The translations under genes and the position numbers were made by a program. Below the pieces are notes generated by a model that saw only the letters and a program-made list of their open reading frames with translations, was not told where the DNA came from and made no database searches. A stretch of DNA of 33,474 nt, from contig CACLSF010000009.1 in NCBI GenBank assembly GCA_902609535.1, positions 1 through 33,474 on the forward strand, in the 5' to 3' direction. This document shows, in pieces, positions 33,117 through 33,474 of the stretch. The stretch is from an uncultured Pelagibacteraceae bacterium (GTDB taxonomy: Bacteria; Pseudomonadota; Alphaproteobacteria; Pelagibacterales; Pelagibacteraceae). Position 1 is the stretch's first letter. Each line of letters begins with the position of its first letter.

Positions 33117-33474
33117 TTAAAGATCTAAAAACCTAATCAAAAAAAGAGTTCCTATAACATACAAGAATACACCAAACATTCTTTGGGTTTTATTTTTATC
33201 TGAATTGTGAACCATATTTGCACCGACCCGAGCCATGAAAGATGTGATGGGGATGAATATCAAAAATGCAGGAATATTTACAAAACCTAAACTCATAGGA
33301 AGATTTGCATTTAATAAAAAACCAGATGTCAAAAAACCAATTGAACCAATAGATGCTATTACAAAACCTATTGCGGCAGAACTACCAATCGCTCTACTAA
33401 TTGGGTACCCAAAATATCTTAGAATAGGAACATTCATCATAGCTCCTGTTATTCCCATAGGAGCAGATATAAAG
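33117..33474 (-). CDS. TauE/SafE (TSUP) family permease, C-terminal part
   Basis: The gene runs off the right edge; the frame stays open upstream of the ATG at 33458 (ISAPMGITGAMMNVPILRYF), so that ATG is internal. The visible 119 residues hold about four membrane helices and the TSUP repeat motif GxxGAxMNVPxL followed by PISRAIGSSAAIGFVIASIG. Family members move sulfite, sulfoacetate or other organosulfur or carboxylate anions; the substrate here is unknown. It is convergent with the phosphomutase gene with no base between the two stop codons. Confidence 0.88.
   Translation of the reverse strand, partial: FISAPMGITGAMMNVPILRYFGYPISRAIGSSAAIGFVIASIGSIGFLTSGFLLNANLPMSLGFVNIPAFLIFIPITSFMARVGANMVHNSDKNKTQRMFGVFLYVIGTLFLIRFLDL

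Overview
The window looks like a chromosome segment of a very AT-rich, streamlined marine alphaproteobacterium of the SAR11 / Pelagibacterales type. This rests on the base composition, Lys/Asn/Ile-rich proteins, genes that abut or overlap by 1-8 nt, almost no intergenic DNA, and the order of recognisable alphaproteobacterial genes (the purL-bolA-grxD run, class II DAHP synthase, an nrdAB pair of alphaproteobacterial type). The lineage is inferred from these features and was not tested by a search.

Layout. (1) 1-2212 is the least conserved part. It holds an unrecognised + strand ORF open to the left edge, a lipoprotein gene that seems to have lost its 3' half, small membrane proteins (DUF4149, DUF4396), a 61-aa protein, and three micro-ORFs (18, 22 and 46 aa) in the only gap longer than 300 bases. 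(2) 2213-7371 on the minus strand is a six-gene run: CinA-like molybdopterin-binding protein, AIG2/gamma-glutamylcyclotransferase-like protein, AzlC and AzlD branched-chain amino-acid exporter subunits, a PhyH-family Fe(II)/2-oxoglutarate dioxygenase, and a 709-aa secreted protein with a SHOCT-like segment and internal repeats. (3) 7394-14602 on the plus strand is a nine-gene chain: sfsA, map, purB, purC, purS, purQ, purL, a BolA gene and a monothiol glutaredoxin. It covers several purine steps (PurS/Q/L form the three-part FGAM synthase) plus a BolA-Grx pair. (4) 14613-24238 on the minus strand, read from its upstream end: a GlmU acetyltransferase-only gene, glmS, class II DAHP synthase, nadE, cysS, citramalate synthase, a TrmJ-like RNA methylase, then rpsD with its own near-consensus promoter, and a small SAM methyltransferase. 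(5) 24307-28564 on the plus strand: gph, then prpD-prpB-prpC for the methylcitrate cycle. (6) 28567-31502 on the minus strand: nrdA-nrdB, class I ribonucleotide reductase. (7) A phosphomanno/phosphoglucomutase on the plus strand, and a TauE/SafE-type permease cut by the right edge.

Most of the window is core biosynthesis: purines, deoxynucleotides, amino sugars for peptidoglycan, aromatic amino acids, isoleucine by the citramalate route, NAD, propionate disposal and translation. The points most worth a second look are the GlmU gene without its uridylyltransferase half, the repeat-bearing secreted 709-aa protein with an A10 tract where its composition changes, the micro-ORFs at 1812-2188, the truncated lipoprotein junction at 302-481, and the strong rpsD promoter that leaves almost no leader and no Shine-Dalgarno sequence. 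I saw no tRNA, rRNA, CRISPR array, insertion sequence or clear phage gene, and I do not see a clearly new multi-gene system.
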